This document shows positions 1 through 12,000 of a DNA stretch of 64,000 bases, one piece after another. The translations under genes were made by a program, and so were the position numbers. The stretch is from assembly GCA_037043455.1 (NCBI GenBank), contig JAWPHD010005579.1:96494-160493 (forward strand). The letters are read 5' to 3'. Origin of the DNA: Cyrtodaria siliqua (taxonomy: Eukaryota > Mollusca > Bivalvia > Adapedonta > Hiatellidae). The notes under the pieces were generated by a model, which did not search any database, was not told where the DNA came from, and saw only the letters and a list, made by a program, of their open reading frames with translations. How positions within the stretch are numbered: position 1 is the stretch's first letter; each line of letters starts with the position of its first letter.

Positions 1-418
1 TTTATATATTTTTTAAACACATTTAGCCGCAAAGCCTGATGTACCCCGTTTAATGTGTTGAAAAATCACAATGTTAATGGGTTGATACTTTTGAGTTTTG
101 TCGATTATAGACTTAAATATTTAAATTGAAGTGAAGTGCAGTTAATTAGTTGCATGCATCTATTGCCACTCTGTTTCGCTGTGATTTTGGCATTAGTAAA
201 TTCGCCGCTACAATCGATATCTGGTAATTTTTGACTGCACGCAATATACATCAGGTTGTGTCATATATACGTGTGACTCCATTTGAAACAACGGCTTATA
301 TATCGGCCATTTATAAAACCATTATAATTATGAAGTAATTAAGATGTATAATTTAGGATAATATTTAATACACATTTGTTACAATAAATGATCGCTATAT
401 TTGGATTAAAGGAGATTT
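1..418. other. No gene seen
   Basis: AT-rich sequence without open frames of note or repeats that recur in the window. Confidence 0.5.
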
Positions 419-497
419 ATTCAAGTTCAGTTAAAATGAATATACCTATGTACAGCTATTCAAGTTCAGTTAACATGAATATAACTATGTACAGCTG
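419..497. repeat. 40-bp tandem duplication
   Basis: Two adjacent copies of ATTCAAGTTCAGTTAA + ATGAATAT...CTATGTACAGCT, differing at three positions. Confidence 0.7.
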
Positions 498-1426
498 ATC
501 CATTGGCCTAGCTAGCTTTTCATGAGCCCCGTTAGATTTTTCAAAACATTGGTTGATAGTTTGTTTTATTATTTGTTTTACTTTGAGGCTTTTAAAGTTA
601 TATCAAGATCTGGTTGAACTGTTGAATAATTCAACGCGTCATTGTGAATTCAGTAGGGGAGCAGCCTTGATATTTTCCTACATCTATTAAATATTTGGTA
701 ACGCATGGCAACGAAAAGTAGTACGTCATCTTTCGGCAAAGTCAAAAAAAAAATGTCCGCCATTTTGGATTTTTTAAAAGACATAATTTGGAAGATTGTG
801 ACAATTTTTGATGATGAAATTTCAGTTCCGCTTTAAGTTTCGTAATTTTCGGCTGTACCGACTTTTTTTTGAAGCTTTACTGGGTGATAAATGCAGACCC
901 GCCTTGTAAAATGTTAAAGCGAGGGGCAATAACTCTAAGAGACGACATTTTTAGAATACGTTTGAAATGGCAACAATCATGTGTTTTTTGTTAAATAAGA
1001 TACGAGGATTTAGCTCACATATTACATGAATAATGCTGCATGTCACGAAAAGCATGTTATTTCTTCTATCAAAAGTACACGCAAATTCGAGTTGTTCGAC
1101 TCTGTACTGTATTTTTGACTGGACTGTCCTGGCAAGAACTGCAGGCGCGTATTCGTTGGAGCGGGTAGTATTGGGCCCCCTCCCATATGTGGAATGTGTA
1201 CGTAACAATCGCTACTGTTCAACATGGGAGTTGGGGAGAGTAGTGGGGAGGGCATCTGAGCTGAGATTTAAAAGGCAGCACCCCATACCCTTCCCAACCC
1301 CCTACCCCAATTAAAATTATGAAAATATGTTTTAAAAGCTCTTGCAAGCATACATTTGTAAACATATTCAGATAATAGATTTGTTGCTGTATTTTTGACT
1401 AGACTGTCCAGTGTCTAATTGTCATC
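498..1426. other. No supported gene
   Basis: Overlapping short frames on both strands at 951-1314 have no motif and cancel each other. The phrase TGTATTTTTGACTGGACTGTC near 1110 recurs near 1390, hinting at a small duplication just before the SINE. Confidence 0.45.
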
Positions 1427-1726
1427 CGCAACTTGGCGCAGTCAGTAGCGCAGCGGATTTGTAACCGGAGGTGGTTCCTCTGAATTTTGTCGGTGTGTTC
1501 TTTGGCAAACACGTTCCCTTGGCCTCGTCCGTCGGTTGGGGACGTAAACCGGTCGGTCCCGCGTATAGGTCTATCCTCCGAGCATGTTAAAGAACCATAG
1601 GAATCTATTCGATAATAAGAGTAGGGCACTGTTCCCGGATTCCTATGTATCCTTCCCCTCTCCCTGGGGCGGCTCTTAATAACTTGTACTGTGTTGATGA
1701 GCCGTTAAACAACATTCAATTCATCT
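1427..1726 (+). mobile_element. SINE family 1, near full-length
   Basis: tRNA-like head with an A-box-like TGGCGCAGTCAGTAGCG, then a body containing CCTTCCCCTCTCCCTGGGGC + GGCTCTTAATAAC, and the tail TGTGTTGATGAGCCGTTAAA + CAACATTCA. Related copies are at 3885, 4085, 46425 and 50311. The B box is degenerate here. Confidence 0.7.
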
Positions 1727-1975
1727 GCAACTGCACTCAGCACTGTCATATGCTGTAGCTGTCCCATGCTAATATCATGAATCAACCGTGGAATATATCA
1801 CCCACACATAAAAGGGTTTGAGGGGATCTTACTGGTATTAGTTTGAATATAGACCATTTGATACCTAAGATGAATTTTCTATCAGACAGAAACACTGTCG
1901 TAATACTTATTCAACGATTCTGATAGTATCGAAGGAAAGAAAAGAAGGCCATTTTTTTTACTTTATATTTTTAAA

Positions 1976-2150
1976 GTTGAATGGTGTTTTATGTCATTAT
2001 AGCACATTTTAGGCCATATTTCTTGGGTAGAACCAATACTGTATACTTTCTGCAATCCATAAAAATCGACACTTTCTCACCTACAAGTTCAGCTCCCAGT
2101 GGGAATTGAACCCGCAGCGGTGAGAGGTGAAAAAGAGAATGTATACAAAT
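1976..2150 (-). mobile_element. SINE family 2 copy with B box
   Basis: Minus strand: B box GGTTCAATTCC in GCGGGTTCAATTCCCACTGG, then GTGAGAAAGTGTCGATTTTT, GTACAGTA-like and TGGTTCTACCCAAGAAATAT, and tail ATGACATAAAACACCATTCA. Confidence 0.65.
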
Positions 2151-2874
2151 ATAAAAAGGGCAACCGAACATCTCCATAACTCAATTTGTCCCTGGGACAC
2201 GAATGACCGCACTAAAAACAATCCGTGGAAAATTGTACAATGCAAGAATATATATTCATAAATAAAGTTTAGTTTAATGCAAAATCAATATGCACCTCTT
2301 GACATCATAGATAAACATCTGACATGTAAAGTTTCGAAACAATTGGTTAAAAACTGTGGAAGGATATAGACGCACAGATGACTAACACCATATGCCGCCT
2401 CACCATTCGATGGTAAACAATAAACATTTAAGGTACATATTAATGTCTTAAATATTATCTTTCATGACTAAGTAAAAAATTTGTAACAAGTCAGATATCG
2501 AAGTGAATTATTTATTTGATTTAAAACATTTTATTTCAGATATTTACATCAAAACATCCCAAATATAAAGGGTATTACATAAAAAATTAAATTGCATCAT
2601 GCAATAATTTTATTTAATTATTAAAGAGACACTCAGCATTTTTTAAGTATTTATCAAGCATTAAAATTAGCCCCTCGATTAATCAAGAATTGATTTTCAC
2701 TTTACACCTGCTTGCATATATTCAAATAATAAGTTATAACATTTTGGAGTTTAAAAAAAAAAGATTGCAGCATGTCCCTTTAATATGGGCACCTCTCAGC
2801 CTGTATTGTTTATATGGTGCAAGTCATTTTCAACAAATGTGGGGTTATATATATTATATATACATGTATCTGTT

Positions 2875-2962
2875 TTTGTTTTTTTTTGGTGGCGGCAGAC
2901 CACCCACTTTTCTGGGTAGAACCAGTAATATACACCTCCCGCTATCTGTTATTCCACAAACT
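2875..2962 (-). mobile_element. SINE family 2 fragment
   Basis: Contains TACTGGTTCTACCCAGAAAA-type and GGTGGTCTGCCGCCACC sequence (minus strand) seen in the other SINE 2 copies; head and tail are missing. Confidence 0.6.
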
Positions 2963-3529
2963 TTATAATCCAATAAAATTCAGAAAAATCATAACAATCA
3001 AATAAAGTAATTGGGCATGGTCGGTCAGATTAACAGAAACACATTTATATTTTCGTATTAGCCCTTATTTTGAGCCTCTCCAATGAACTGCCTCTCCAAT
3101 GAACTGTCAAGTTAATGTCGCCATCGATCCACCTCTGTCAACAGTCAGACATGCATGTTGATATGATATTGTGCTGAACTGGTGATCCTGGGAATTTCGA
3201 AATTAGTGGGTCCAAATAACCTTATTCCCTCAAGTCACAAATGTTACTAGACATATTTTTCTTGAAGTGCTAGTACTATCCGCTGATTCATGATTTAAAA
3301 AAATAAAATAATAATATTGTACACCGTCGCATTATTCTATTCTTGTTCGTTTAAGTATTTCTGATTCGGTTGATAATGTTGTAAACATTTAATATAATAT
3401 ATATGTAACTAGACACTTGTTTCAATAAAATCCTCCCATATTTTGTGATTTCAGTAGTTTCCCAGCGTTTCAGGACATCAAGGACTCTGAAAATAAAAAT
3501 AATACAGATTCTGTATAAACATACATATT

Positions 3530-4105
3530 TTTGTTTCAACTTAAATAGGTAACAAGTTGGTGAGTTGAAATAGATGAATAAAAGTGACTATAGAACTTTT
3601 TTTTATAAGAATGTAAACTGAACAGAACATGGTGGGAACAAAAACTATATTAACTTCTAATTTTACTTTAATTTTTTCAACACGATCACTGGTGGTTTCA
3701 AATGAGGGACCAAAATATGGGTATCGTCGGTTACTTTTCTTACCAGTTTTTTGTGTTAAAAGAAAACCTGTTGAATTTATTTTTTTGTTATTCATTTTTT
3801 TACAAAAAATTGGGTTGGATGGTCTGAGATCCGAAAAAAAACACCAAAAAAACTCTGGCCTAAGTTGGATCAACAACACATTATATGTCATTTAGAGCCG
3901 CCCTTGAGAGAGGGGAAGGGCACATAGGAAAATTAAAAAATGATACATATTTTGTTTACCGTAACCAGATTTCGTTTCAACTTAAATAGTTTACAAGTTG
4001 TAGAATTGAAATATGTTGATGAATAGTGATTTTAGAAAAAAAAATTACATGTAAGATGAATTAAAAAACATATAGTTTCGACTAATCAACACATTACCGG
4101 TATAC
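3530..4105. repeat. Direct duplication including SINE 1 ends
   Basis: 3530-3620 and 3966-4060 share GTTTCAACTTAAATAG, ACAAGTTG and GAATAGTGA-like stretches, and each is followed by a SINE 1 tail. This suggests a ~430-bp tandem duplication of a locus already carrying a SINE. Confidence 0.5.
3885..3935 (-). mobile_element. SINE family 1 fragment
   Basis: Minus strand carries the CCCCTCTCTCAAGGGCGGCT + CTAAATGACATATAATGTGT portion of the SINE 1 body and tail start. Confidence 0.55.
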
Positions 4106-4375
4106 CTTATTTAGAGCCGCCCCAGAGAGAGGGGAAGGAGGACACATATGATAGGAATTTGAGAACCTGCCTTATTCTTACTAGTGAATATATTTCTATG
4201 GTTCTTTATCGTGCTCGAAGGATAGACCGCCAGTTTCAATCCCAATCCAACAAACGAGGCTGAGGAACAAACAAGGCTGAGGGAAGGTGTATTGCCTGTG
4301 GTGCATGTGTGACTTGAACCCGAAAGCTCCAGATTGCCATCGTCCGCCATGCTATTGATGGGCCATGCCAGCACA
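4085..4375 (-). mobile_element. SINE family 1, near full-length with B box
   Basis: Minus strand: tRNA-like head with TGGCCCATCAATAGCATGGC and the B box GGTTCAAGTC, a body with AAGAACCATAGAAATATATT and CCCTCTCTCTGGGGCGGCTC, and tail TGTGTTGATTAGTCG. About 290 bp. Confidence 0.7.
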
Positions 4376-4465
4376 TTATGTTAAGTCAGGGTCCTGGTTA
4401 AGTTTAATATTTTAGATGTAACTCAAGGATGTTTTTATTTTGTTCGTTTCATTTTACATCCGTAC

Positions 4466-4530
4466 TATGGACAATATGACCTATTTATGTGTCGATGTGC
4501 TGTAAAACACCATTCATTCATTTTTTATTT
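4466..4530 (+). mobile_element. LINE/SINE tail fragment
   Basis: GGACAATATGACCTATTTAT + GTGTCGATGTGCTGTAAAAC + ACCATTCATTCA. Matches the 3' end of the LINE at 37924 and the fragment at 34595; no coding part. Confidence 0.6.
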
Positions 4531-5455
4531 TTAGTATAAGAAGTCTGAAAGTATAAGAAGTCTGAAACTAAGTGCAGGTGCACAATGCCACATATTTTTC
4601 AACTTTCTTAATGCTATCAATTCCAGCTTTCCATAATAGTTTCCTTAAAACACAACTGGAATTGAATGTGGTGCTTTCTGGATACTGCATGAAAATATTA
4701 CTTGTTCATGAATGCCACCATAAATTTTGAAGCTTACATTTTTATCAATCATTCATCACTCATGAATGTGTTCTAAAAATGATCAGAATTAAGTTAATAT
4801 ATATGAACCACCACCATTTCATATGTTTCAATGTTAAACACTTGTCCTACACTACAGTAATTAAAAGTGTATTTACTTACACAAATCCCTACACAGGCTA
4901 CAGACAATCCATGCCATGACCCATTTCATTTGCTTGGTGTGTTTCACTTTCCATATTAATTCTCCGACATAGATGATAGATCTATTTGTTTGTAGTTTGT
5001 AAATTGATGGTAAAATGAATGCTGTATCTTTTGTGTGACGAAAGTTATGGAACATTTAATACACATCACTTATACATACTGAGGCATTTTCGTCCTGAGT
5101 GTTTTCAGGTATGTTAATTGTTACTTTTTTTAAATGCCTGTTTCTCTTTAAGTACTTGTCGAAGATCTTTGAAATTTGTCACACATTACCAGTTATATAT
5201 GTGCATTACAAGATTCAGAATTTAAGCATGGTAGATGAAAAGGCTAACGTGTTAAATTAATTTAATGATAAATGGACATTAAATGGAAGGGCAGTCTACT
5301 GAAATAACGTTTTTGGATGATCAATATTTCCACTAAACATTGTACCAAATTATACAATAATGTGTTGTATATGAAATTTAAACACTGAAGGACTAGGATT
5401 TGTAAAAATTTATGAAAACATATTAATACTATGAGAATAATTACGACATTTAAAA
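4531..5455. other. No gene seen
   Basis: AT-rich; short frames only. Nothing recurs elsewhere in the window. Confidence 0.45.
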
Positions 5456-6160
5456 GATATAATAACATTTCCGTAAACAAAATGAAGAAAATCAGTTATA
5501 TCTGCTAAAATTAAGGGATATGCATTCACTCATATCTGGTTTGCAGCAAGACCTTTCCGAATTCTCGAAAATCATTTTCAAGGATTATGGGCGAATAACA
5601 ACAGATGGCGTACAAGAAAATTTAAAAGCATAGAATTATTCAAATAATTTTTAAAACGTTTTGTAAAAAGGACATTTTCAGAGATGTCAGTATCCAAAAG
5701 GTGTGGTAGGGGGAGGTAATTCAGGGGTATAAATAACCGGATTTTTTCATTTTTGTTGTGGAATTTAAGAGAGCGAACCCAGTAGTACTATAAATACACT
5801 ACTTTATCTCAGTGTAATATCCAGTTCAAAGGATCTATGCCTAGTGACAGAACTTTTTGAAGCACCCTCGTATAACATTTCCGTAAACAAAATGAAGAAA
5901 ATCAGTGTTATTTCTGCTAAAATTAAGGGATATGCATTCACTCATATTTGGTTTGCAGCAAGACCTTTCCGAATTCTCGACAATCATTTTCATGAATTGT
6001 GGGCGAATGGCCTAAATTTGGCATATCGGACCGCATTTCGAATACGGGATTGGCTCATTTCTCGAGAGCTTTATTGTAGGGTAATTTTGTGCATATTGCG
6101 GGCCAAAAATGCGTATATATATGATAGGACTTATTACATACCTTACTATAAATAGTAACA
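5456..6160. repeat. Direct duplications of a ~140-bp segment
   Basis: 5462-5592 and 5875-6006 share TAACATTTCCGTAAACAAAA, AAATTAAGGGATATGCATTC and GCAAGACCTTTCCGAATTCT, about 413 bp apart. The part at 6007-6160 (TATCGGACCGCATTT..., GGGCCAAAAATGCGTATATA) recurs at 7770-7906. Looks like pieces of one unclassified repeat family. A 103-codon frame through it is not supported as a gene. Confidence 0.65.
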
Positions 6161-6341
6161 CATTTTAGTATAAAAACAATGATTATCAGTCCTGTTTCTA
6201 AATCCATAATCGGCACACTGTGCCTTTATGGATTATGGAAAATCGGCACAGTAGCAACAGACTGTCCGCACGCGAAGACTTCAACGTCATCAAGCAATAC
6301 AAAGACGTCATTTTGGCGCGCTATGGCTGAGGAGCGGACGT

Positions 6342-6903
6342 TGAATTTTCTAGTCTCGATCATCCAGACCTCTCGCGAGACTTCTCTCAAAGAAGTCCAA
6401 ACGATGGTCTGGACTCACTGTTCTTTAAAATTTTTGACATCAAAACGAGGTGTGTACAAAAAAAAATCACCGGCCTCTGATTGGTCAACTTCAGTTTGTT
6501 ATGGAAATCCGTGGGAATCACCCCCTACGTCACGACGGCGTCAAAAAATACGTGACGTTACGCGCAATGTTGTGCTATAAAATTACTCCAAACACACGAT
6601 TAATGCCAAAAATTAAATTTTAAACATCATTTTGTAAGATTATATTATGTTTTTAGAGAAACTACAATAAAACGAAGTTTATTGTATATTTAATAAGGAA
6701 GTACACACATCCCATTGGAACTAATGTTGCGCGTAATTCAACGTGCACTTTGATGTTGCAATCAAAATGACGTCACGTCGCAGTCAGTTTTGACGGTTGG
6801 CGCCGTCTATCGGTCAACATTTTTAAAGAACAGTGAGTCCAGACGCTCGCTAGCGCTCGCAGTCAGCTTGAGTGTGTCTGGATGATAGAGACTATGAATT
6901 TTC
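6342..6903. mobile_element. Mutator-like (MULE) non-autonomous element
   Basis: Element 6351-6894 has ends TAGTCTCGATCATCCAGAC / GTCTGGATGATAGAGACTA. The inverted similarity resumes further in (GTCTGGACTCACTGTTCTTT), so arms reach ~90 bp. It is flanked by a perfect 9-bp duplication TGAATTTTC (6342-6350, 6895-6903). Long inverted repeats plus a 9-bp duplication are typical of Mutator-like elements. No transposase. Confidence 0.65.
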
Positions 6904-6924
6904 ACGACCAGTAAACGTTTGAGG

Positions 6925-6985
6925 TTGAATTGAATTGAATTGGATTTTATAGTCGCACCAACAGCTAAGGATCATTGGGATTTTA
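6925..6985 (-). mobile_element. Retroposon 3' end with (AATTC)n tail, copy 1
   Basis: Minus strand TAGCTGTTGGTGCGACTATA + AAATCC followed by AATTCAATTCAATTC. Same 3' end as the copy at 48027; strongly 5'-truncated. Confidence 0.6.
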
Positions 6986-7743
6986 TATAAAAAAAAATTA
7001 AAGGGTATTAAACTGTTAGATTTACCGAATTAATTTATAAAATAAAAATAGCGAAAATGAATGAACGAAAACAACAGGACATGTAGTTTAACTTAAATTT
7101 ATTGTTTGTAGTTTATTCTCTCTTTTGCTTTTTCAATTCGTCTATTCCATTCCTATTTCAATTTCTTTATTTCCCTTTATTGTCTTGCTGTTTCAGAGCA
7201 TTTCTTTTGGCTGTCAGTACGTCCCTTGAATGCTGAAGCTCCTTATCTAAAGGTACCTCTTCTCGATGATGATGACCTGGACTGATTTCATTGAGTCTGC
7301 TGGTATTCAATTTTGTCGGACTATAGATTCTACTCAGAATAAAACTTCCAATATAGACCGTCCAACTCCTTAGTTACTCTGGTCGAGCGAAACCACTCCG
7401 TGAAAAAATGTAAAGCCAGAATTAGTCTGTTTTTCTGTATATCTAGTTACATTCCTCGCTTTGCCGACAAAAATCCTATGTCAGTTTCAATTACTTCATG
7501 ATGCCTTCCCTCAATAATTTGTCCATCTAAGTACAATAAGTAAAATAATAAGCTGTTAGTCACTGCCGCTAACGTCCTCTCGTCGGCTTCCATTTTAACG
7601 CTTATTTAAATGATGTCAGTTTCGTTAGTTGACGTCACTTCGGTTACGTCATGTCATTGACGAGTTTAACTTCAAAGTTATGGTCTAAAAAAAAAAGCGT
7701 ACTGTAAAACAAACAATCACCATTAACCGTAACGGTCAGGTGA
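6986..7743. other. No gene seen
   Basis: Low-complexity T/C-rich start, then unique sequence with several CRE-like TGACGTCA-type motifs near 7612-7660. No supported frame. Confidence 0.4.
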
Positions 7744-7906
7744 GGTGACCGGGCCAATATGGATATGCATTTTCGGCCCAGTCACATGACCTAAAGTTGG
7801 TGTATCGGACCGCATTTATGATATGGCTCAATTCTCGAGAGCTTATTGTCGGGTAATTCTGTGCATATTGCGGGCCAAAAATGCGTATATATATGATAGA
7901 TATATT
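7744..7906. repeat. Second copy of the 6007-6160 segment
   Basis: Shares ATCGGACCGCATTT, TCTCGAGAGCTT, GTGCATATTGCGGGCCAAAA and ATGCGTATATATATGATAG with 6007-6160, same orientation, with small indels. Confidence 0.65.
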
Positions 7907-8651
7907 TAATTGGATAATAGATAGAATCCGTGTCGTACCGTACATCTTTTGTGTAACAGTTACCACAAATAAAGGTGTAATGTAATCAACATTATTAAAA
8001 AAAATCCGACATGGAGTCAATTACTTGACCAAGAAATTAATGACATTAAATAACGTAAAAATTCAAATAAAGACGAGTTTGTATTCTTGCTTTATAAGCA
8101 AAGTGCTTCTATTCACACAAGGAAATAAATACTGAATGTATACATACGTAATATTTTGTTTATGAGGAAAAGTGTCTTTTAAAGTAGAAAAGCTCGCCCC
8201 AATCTTGTTTTATTCATGAAGATAAAGTACTGAAATACATATTTAAGATTTCTTCAGCATCTCAGCATACAAGTAGCATATAAAAGTAGAACAGAACGTG
8301 AAGCATTCAAAGAAAGCCACACCAAAAAGAGGTATTTATAACAACTACTGCATAAAATAAATATGTTATATTAAAAAGTATATATTTAAAGGTAAAGTGA
8401 TATATTACAACCATAGCAGGATTGACAATAATAGGCCTACTACCTTGACATTATCACAGGTACTGTTTTCGTAGACTTTCCAAAGCATCTCTCATGGTAC
8501 TCTTGAAGAAAAATAGTATTTAAACATTTTAAACATGTATTAAACACACTTTAAACTGTCTGAATAAGATTTATCTTCAAGACTTCCAAAGGAGACCCTA
8601 TGGCGTATGATTCATAGAAATGAACACTGGTAGACCTACAACAAACAGAGG
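7907..8651. other. P450 3' flank, no gene seen
   Basis: AT-rich sequence downstream of the P450 polyadenylation signal. No repeat or frame supported. Confidence 0.45.
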
Positions 8652-8657
8652 TTTATT
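8652..8657 (-). terminator. Polyadenylation signal of the P450 gene
   Basis: AATAAA on the minus strand, 72 nt past the P450 stop codon. Its position suits a short 3' UTR. The cleavage site itself cannot be fixed from sequence. Confidence 0.55.
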
Positions 8658-8728
8658 TATATAGTATATGTGTGTTGTATCCATTTTAAGGTTTCTATAT
8701 GTATAGTATATGCTTGTTAAATCCAATG

Positions 8729-9075
8729 TTAAACCCTTTTTTCAATCACTACTTTGTACGGCTTTGGCATCATCCCAAACATGCCTCCGATGGGCGTCAA
8801 GTCTACAACAGTTCCTGGCTCAATGCTCCACTTAAATCTTTGCATCAAGCTCGCAAATATCAAGTGTAACTCGGGTTTGGCCACAAATTCTCCCAAACAC
8901 ACTCTCTTTCCCGCAGAAAATGGGAGCCAGCTCGGAGGTTTGGGCCCCAGTTTGCCATTTTCGTCAAGGTAGCGTTCTGGTATGAACTGGTCAACATTTT
9001 CCCAGGCCTCGGGGTCATGATGCAGAGCCCAGTGGTTGATGGCTACGTTGGTACCCTTGGGGATCTGATAACCAC
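8729..9075 (-). CDS. P450 exon 10, heme-binding loop and stop
   Basis: 347 nt with a TTCTCACCAG acceptor, ending in TAA. Encodes GYQIPKGTNVAINHWALHHD, then FIPERY, the heme loop FSAGKRVCLGE with Cys447, and the C terminus ending VVIEKRV. The CysG loop, PERY and the terminal beta strand are all intact, so the end of the enzyme is complete. Confidence 0.95.
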
Positions 9076-12000
9076 CTGGTGAGAAGAAAAGTACATTAAT
9101 GGCTACTTGAGTACCCTTGGGAATATGACTGTACAACTGATAACAAGAGGCACACGAAGGCTCTACTGGTTACCATGGCTCTCGTTAACAATTGACAGGA
9201 AGTGACGTGTCATTCGCAGAATTATCAAATGGATGCAGATAAACCAAACATCATTGTATTCTTTAAAGCAGTATCAGAAACTTTTTATTATTTTTTCTAT
9301 TTCTTTAATATTGAAGACTCTGAGTAGCAGTTATCTTATATATATAGTATGTGAGTCTGTGACCCAAGAGTATTTGTCCTGTGAGTATTTTACATGATCC
9401 ATGGATGTACTGGTTCTGTGAATAGTAGTTATATATATATTATGTGATCCATGAGAGTATAAGTTCTGTGAGTAGCAGTTATATATAGTATTTGATCCAG
9501 GAGAGTACCAGTTCTGTGAGTATCAGTTATATATATATTATGTGATCCAGGAAAGTATCAGTTCTGTGAGTAGCAGTTGTTATATATATTGTGTGATCCA
9601 GGAGAGTACCAGTTCTGTGAGTAGCAGTTATATATATAGTATGTGATCCAGGAGAGTACCAGTTCTGTGAGTAGCAATTATATATATTATGTGATCCAAG
9701 AGAGTACCAGTTCTGTGAGTAGCAGTTATATATATAGTATGTGATCCAGGAGAGTACCAGTTCTTTGATTAGCAGTAGTATATATAGTATGTGATCCATG
9801 GATGTTCTGTGAATAGCAGTTATATATATATTATGTGATCCAGGAGAGTACTAGTTCTGTGAGTAGCAGTTATATATATTATGTGATCCAGGATAGTACC
9901 AGTTCTGTGAGTAGCAGTTGTGCATATATTATATGATCCAGGAGAGTACTAGTTCTGTGAGTAGCAGTTATATATATATCATATGATCCAGATACCCGTT
10001 CTATGAGTAGCAGTTATATATATATTATGTGATCCATGATGTACTGGTTCTGTGAATAGCAGTTTTATATATATTATGTGATCCATGGATGTACTGGTTC
10101 TGTAGTTATATATATTAAGTGATCCAGGAGAGTTTCTGTTCTGTGAGTAGCAGTTATATATTATGTGATCCAGGAGAATACTAGTTCTGTGAGTAGCAGT
10201 TATATATATATATTATGTGATCCAGGAGAGTTTCTGTTCCGTGAGTAGCAGTTATATATAGTATGTGATCCAGGAGAGTACCAGCTCTGTGAGCAGCAGT
10301 TATATATGTATTATGTCATCCGATCCAGGAAATTACTAGTTCTGTGAGTAGCAGTCGTTATATAATGTCTTAGTAGAAGCCTAGTAGTAGTAGGTGCAAC
10401 AATTTACAGTGTTAAGGATACTGCACCCACTAGAGGGGTTAAATACGACTTCTTTTTTTTTATTAAAATGTCCACGAGACTAAAGATGAAAATGCAGCAC
10501 GTACGAGTCTTTGGAACAGTACATTTTGGGAGAGTATTCTAACCTTAAGATTGCAGTTATGCAATCTTTAACGATTTCATCTCAGTCCGAACATGAGACA
10601 AAGAGTTGTGAACATGCTTTTTTTCATGGAAATTTAGCTGTATCTAACATGACTCTGGTAAAAATATTTGCGATCTAAATTTGTTATAATTTTAGGTATT
10701 GGTGATATTTGTGAAGTTTCATCGTAATTGGCACAAACGCCAAGGAGGAGTCAGATAAGCTATAGCTAAAGAAATTTGAAGTTCATAATTTGAACATCTA
10801 ACTCTGGTAAAAATAGGTACACTCCAAATTCGTTCCAATATTCACATCTTCGGTTGGTAGTGATCTGACAGTGAAATGTCATAGCACATGTATTATAAAG
10901 CCTAGGAAGAGTTGCATTCACGAGAAATCAGACGTAAATACATACGTACGTAGATGTGATTCCTATATTCTTGTCCACTTATGCACATGGATAACTATAC
11001 CTTAGTTCTTCTTTTGGAGATATAATTATAAAAGGATACACTTACTTATTGATGTGTCACATGTTGTCATGTGGAAAACACCTGTTGGGACTACGGTTGC
11101 TAGACGCATGCTTTCATGCAACACAGCTTCTGTATAACCAAGATCAGGCCGGTCCGAAAGGTTTGGCAGTCTGTCTCGACCTATTAATAGTTAAACATAT
11201 CATAATCGCTGCTTGTTAGAATTACAACTTTTATTATCATATGAATACTCTCCAGAGGATATTAAATGAGTTTTAATGTGTTGTATAGAATAATGAGAAC
11301 TTATTGTACTACAATTACAAACTCGTTTAAAGGGACACACGGCAATCATTGATTTTTTGAAACTCTAGGCGTCGTTTTAATGTTTAACTTCATATTTACA
11401 ATCATTTAACATTAATTATTAGAACAGTTCAAAGCAAATGTTTTTGTATATTACCATATAGTCATTATATTACATCCATTATACATTAAAACCTATGGTA
11501 AGTAACTAAGAAACACTGAAAACCCAAAATTATATTTTATTATATGCAAGCAGGTTAAAAAGTCAAAATAAACTGGATTACTAATTGGAAGTGCTAATTT
11601 TAATGCTAGTTAAAAAGTTCAAGATTACCATGTGTCCCTTTAATATCCCGTGAAGATAATGATGAGGGTGAACTAATACAAACGTTGTAATCCCACAAAG
11701 CAGTAGTAACATACTTATCCAATCAGGTTTTACTTTATAAATCTTAATTCCTTGAATTAGTGTTAGAAATATATATTCATAGGAAATACTTTTTTCCCTC
11801 GAAAAGTCTCTTTTCCCAAAAAAATCTGTCATTTTATGCAAGGCTCTAAAATCCAGTAAAATTAATATTCCGCGCTATTTGTGCATATATCATGCATTGT
11901 TTTTCATATACTAAAGGACAAAAGAATCACAACTCGGGAATTTCCTCTATATATTGCATTTATAATATGCTGCTCTTAATCGAATGGTACATGCCTGCAT

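Noticed and set aside
5844..6155. 103-codon frame (MTELFEAPSYNISVNKMKK...)
   Set aside because: Lies on duplicated non-coding repeat segments; the copies at 5462 and 7770 break the frame.
9527..9799. 90-codon frame rich in Tyr/Ile/Ser
   Set aside because: Runs through the ~50-bp intronic minisatellite; no protein-like features.
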